DNA of 64,000 nt from Bacteroidales bacterium (lineage in GTDB: Bacteria > Bacteroidota > Bacteroidia > Bacteroidales > UBA932): assembly GCA_017476575.1 (NCBI GenBank), contig JAFUZO010000047.1:1-64000 (forward strand), read 5' to 3'. The notes below the pieces were generated by a model that was given only the letters and a program-made list of their open reading frames with translations, was not told the DNA's origin and ran no database searches. The translations under genes were made by a program, and so were the position numbers. Each line of letters opens with the position of its first letter. The first letter of the stretch is position 1. Of this stretch, positions 63,689-64,000 are shown piece after piece.

Positions 63689-64000
63689 AAAAGTTGATGC
63701 TCCTCTCCTCCCTGTTGTTCTGCCTGGCCGTCTGGGACGTGTCGGCGCAGACGGATTCCCTCCCGTCCGCCCGGCAGCGGCTGTCGGAAATCGAGGCCTT
63801 GACGGTGAAACCCTCCAAGCCCCGCAAGCGGCAGGACAGCGGGTTGTTCTCCGCCCGGGTGCTGCCCCGCGTCGCCTACGGGCGGCACTGGGTGCAGGGC
63901 GACCTCTTCAAGGATGCGTTCGGCCCGTCGTACGGGCTTTCTCTCGGTGTGCTGAACGGGTCCATCCGCCCGATCTCCTGGCTGTGTGTGACCGCCGGGG
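63685..64000 (+). CDS. Truncated gene for a secreted protein of unknown function
   Basis: The first 105 codons are present; the rest lies beyond the window. It begins with a signal peptide (MKKLMLLSSLLFCLAVWDVS, cleavage expected after SAQ), then a Ser/Pro/Lys-rich linker and a region with alternating hydrophobic residues (GLFSARVLPRVAYGRHW; YGLSLGVLNGSIRP) that could start an outer-membrane beta-barrel or a secreted beta domain. It overlaps sppA by 4 bp. Confidence 0.6.
   Translation, partial: MKKLMLLSSLLFCLAVWDVSAQTDSLPSARQRLSEIEALTVKPSKPRKRQDSGLFSARVLPRVAYGRHWVQGDLFKDAFGPSYGLSLGVLNGSIRPISWLCVTAG

Overview
The window is chromosomal DNA of a GC-rich member of the Bacteroidota, most likely Bacteroidales. 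Three things point there. Intergenic promoters carry the Bacteroidota -7 box TAnnTTTG instead of sigma-70 boxes. Several genes are typical of the phylum (a GT3-GT35 glycogen enzyme, a DUF6913-like protein, a BT_3928-like DoxX protein, SppA, WbqC). The cell-division cluster has the bacteroidete layout with no murF or ddl inside it. Coding density is very high: nearly every gene pair overlaps by a few bases (ATGA or similar) or sits within 5-20 bp, and no stretch over 300 bp lacks a gene. No rRNA, tRNA, CRISPR array, transposase or phage gene was seen.

Layout. 1-5 kb, minus strand: a truncated gene, a tandem hairpin repeat, a TrmH-type rRNA methyltransferase, a PspC protein, lysS, and an operon of a PfkB/adenosine-type kinase, a DUF6913-like protein and a small membrane exporter. 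5-12.6 kb, mostly plus: a flippase-like membrane protein and aroE; ssb, an HPr-kinase-like protein, rpiB and truB; folP (minus); tmk and a DoxX-like protein. 12.6-17.4 kb, minus: rimP-nusA-infB with a terminator-like hairpin in its leader. 17.4-22.5 kb, minus: gltX-lpxD and lpxC-lpxA-wbqC. 22.5-38 kb, minus: the division and wall cluster mraZ-rsmH-ftsL-ftsI-murE-mraY-murD-ftsW-murG-murC-ftsQ-ftsA-ftsZ, with a four-copy MraZ operator. 38-48.6 kb, mainly plus: lipoprotein-SPOR-rpoN, miaB, glpK-glpF, upp (minus), and engB-prs-small Cys protein-der. 48.6-64 kb, plus: xseA-xseB, a five-gene glycogen cluster (branching enzyme, debranching enzyme, GT4, GH57, synthase-phosphorylase fusion), ribF, sppA and a truncated secreted protein.

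The most unusual element is a dispersed, non-coding repeat of about 120 bp, present three times (40577-40696, 43536-43657, 45204-45321). It has a conserved core of about 78 nt enclosed by 19-21 bp arms. The arms differ between copies but stay self-complementary within each copy, which suggests a selected nucleic-acid structure (structured RNA or palindromic mobile element). Other regulatory features are a leader terminator before rimP-nusA-infB, four TGGAA repeats at exact 10-bp spacing before mraZ, and a tandem 83-bp hairpin repeat at 131-290.
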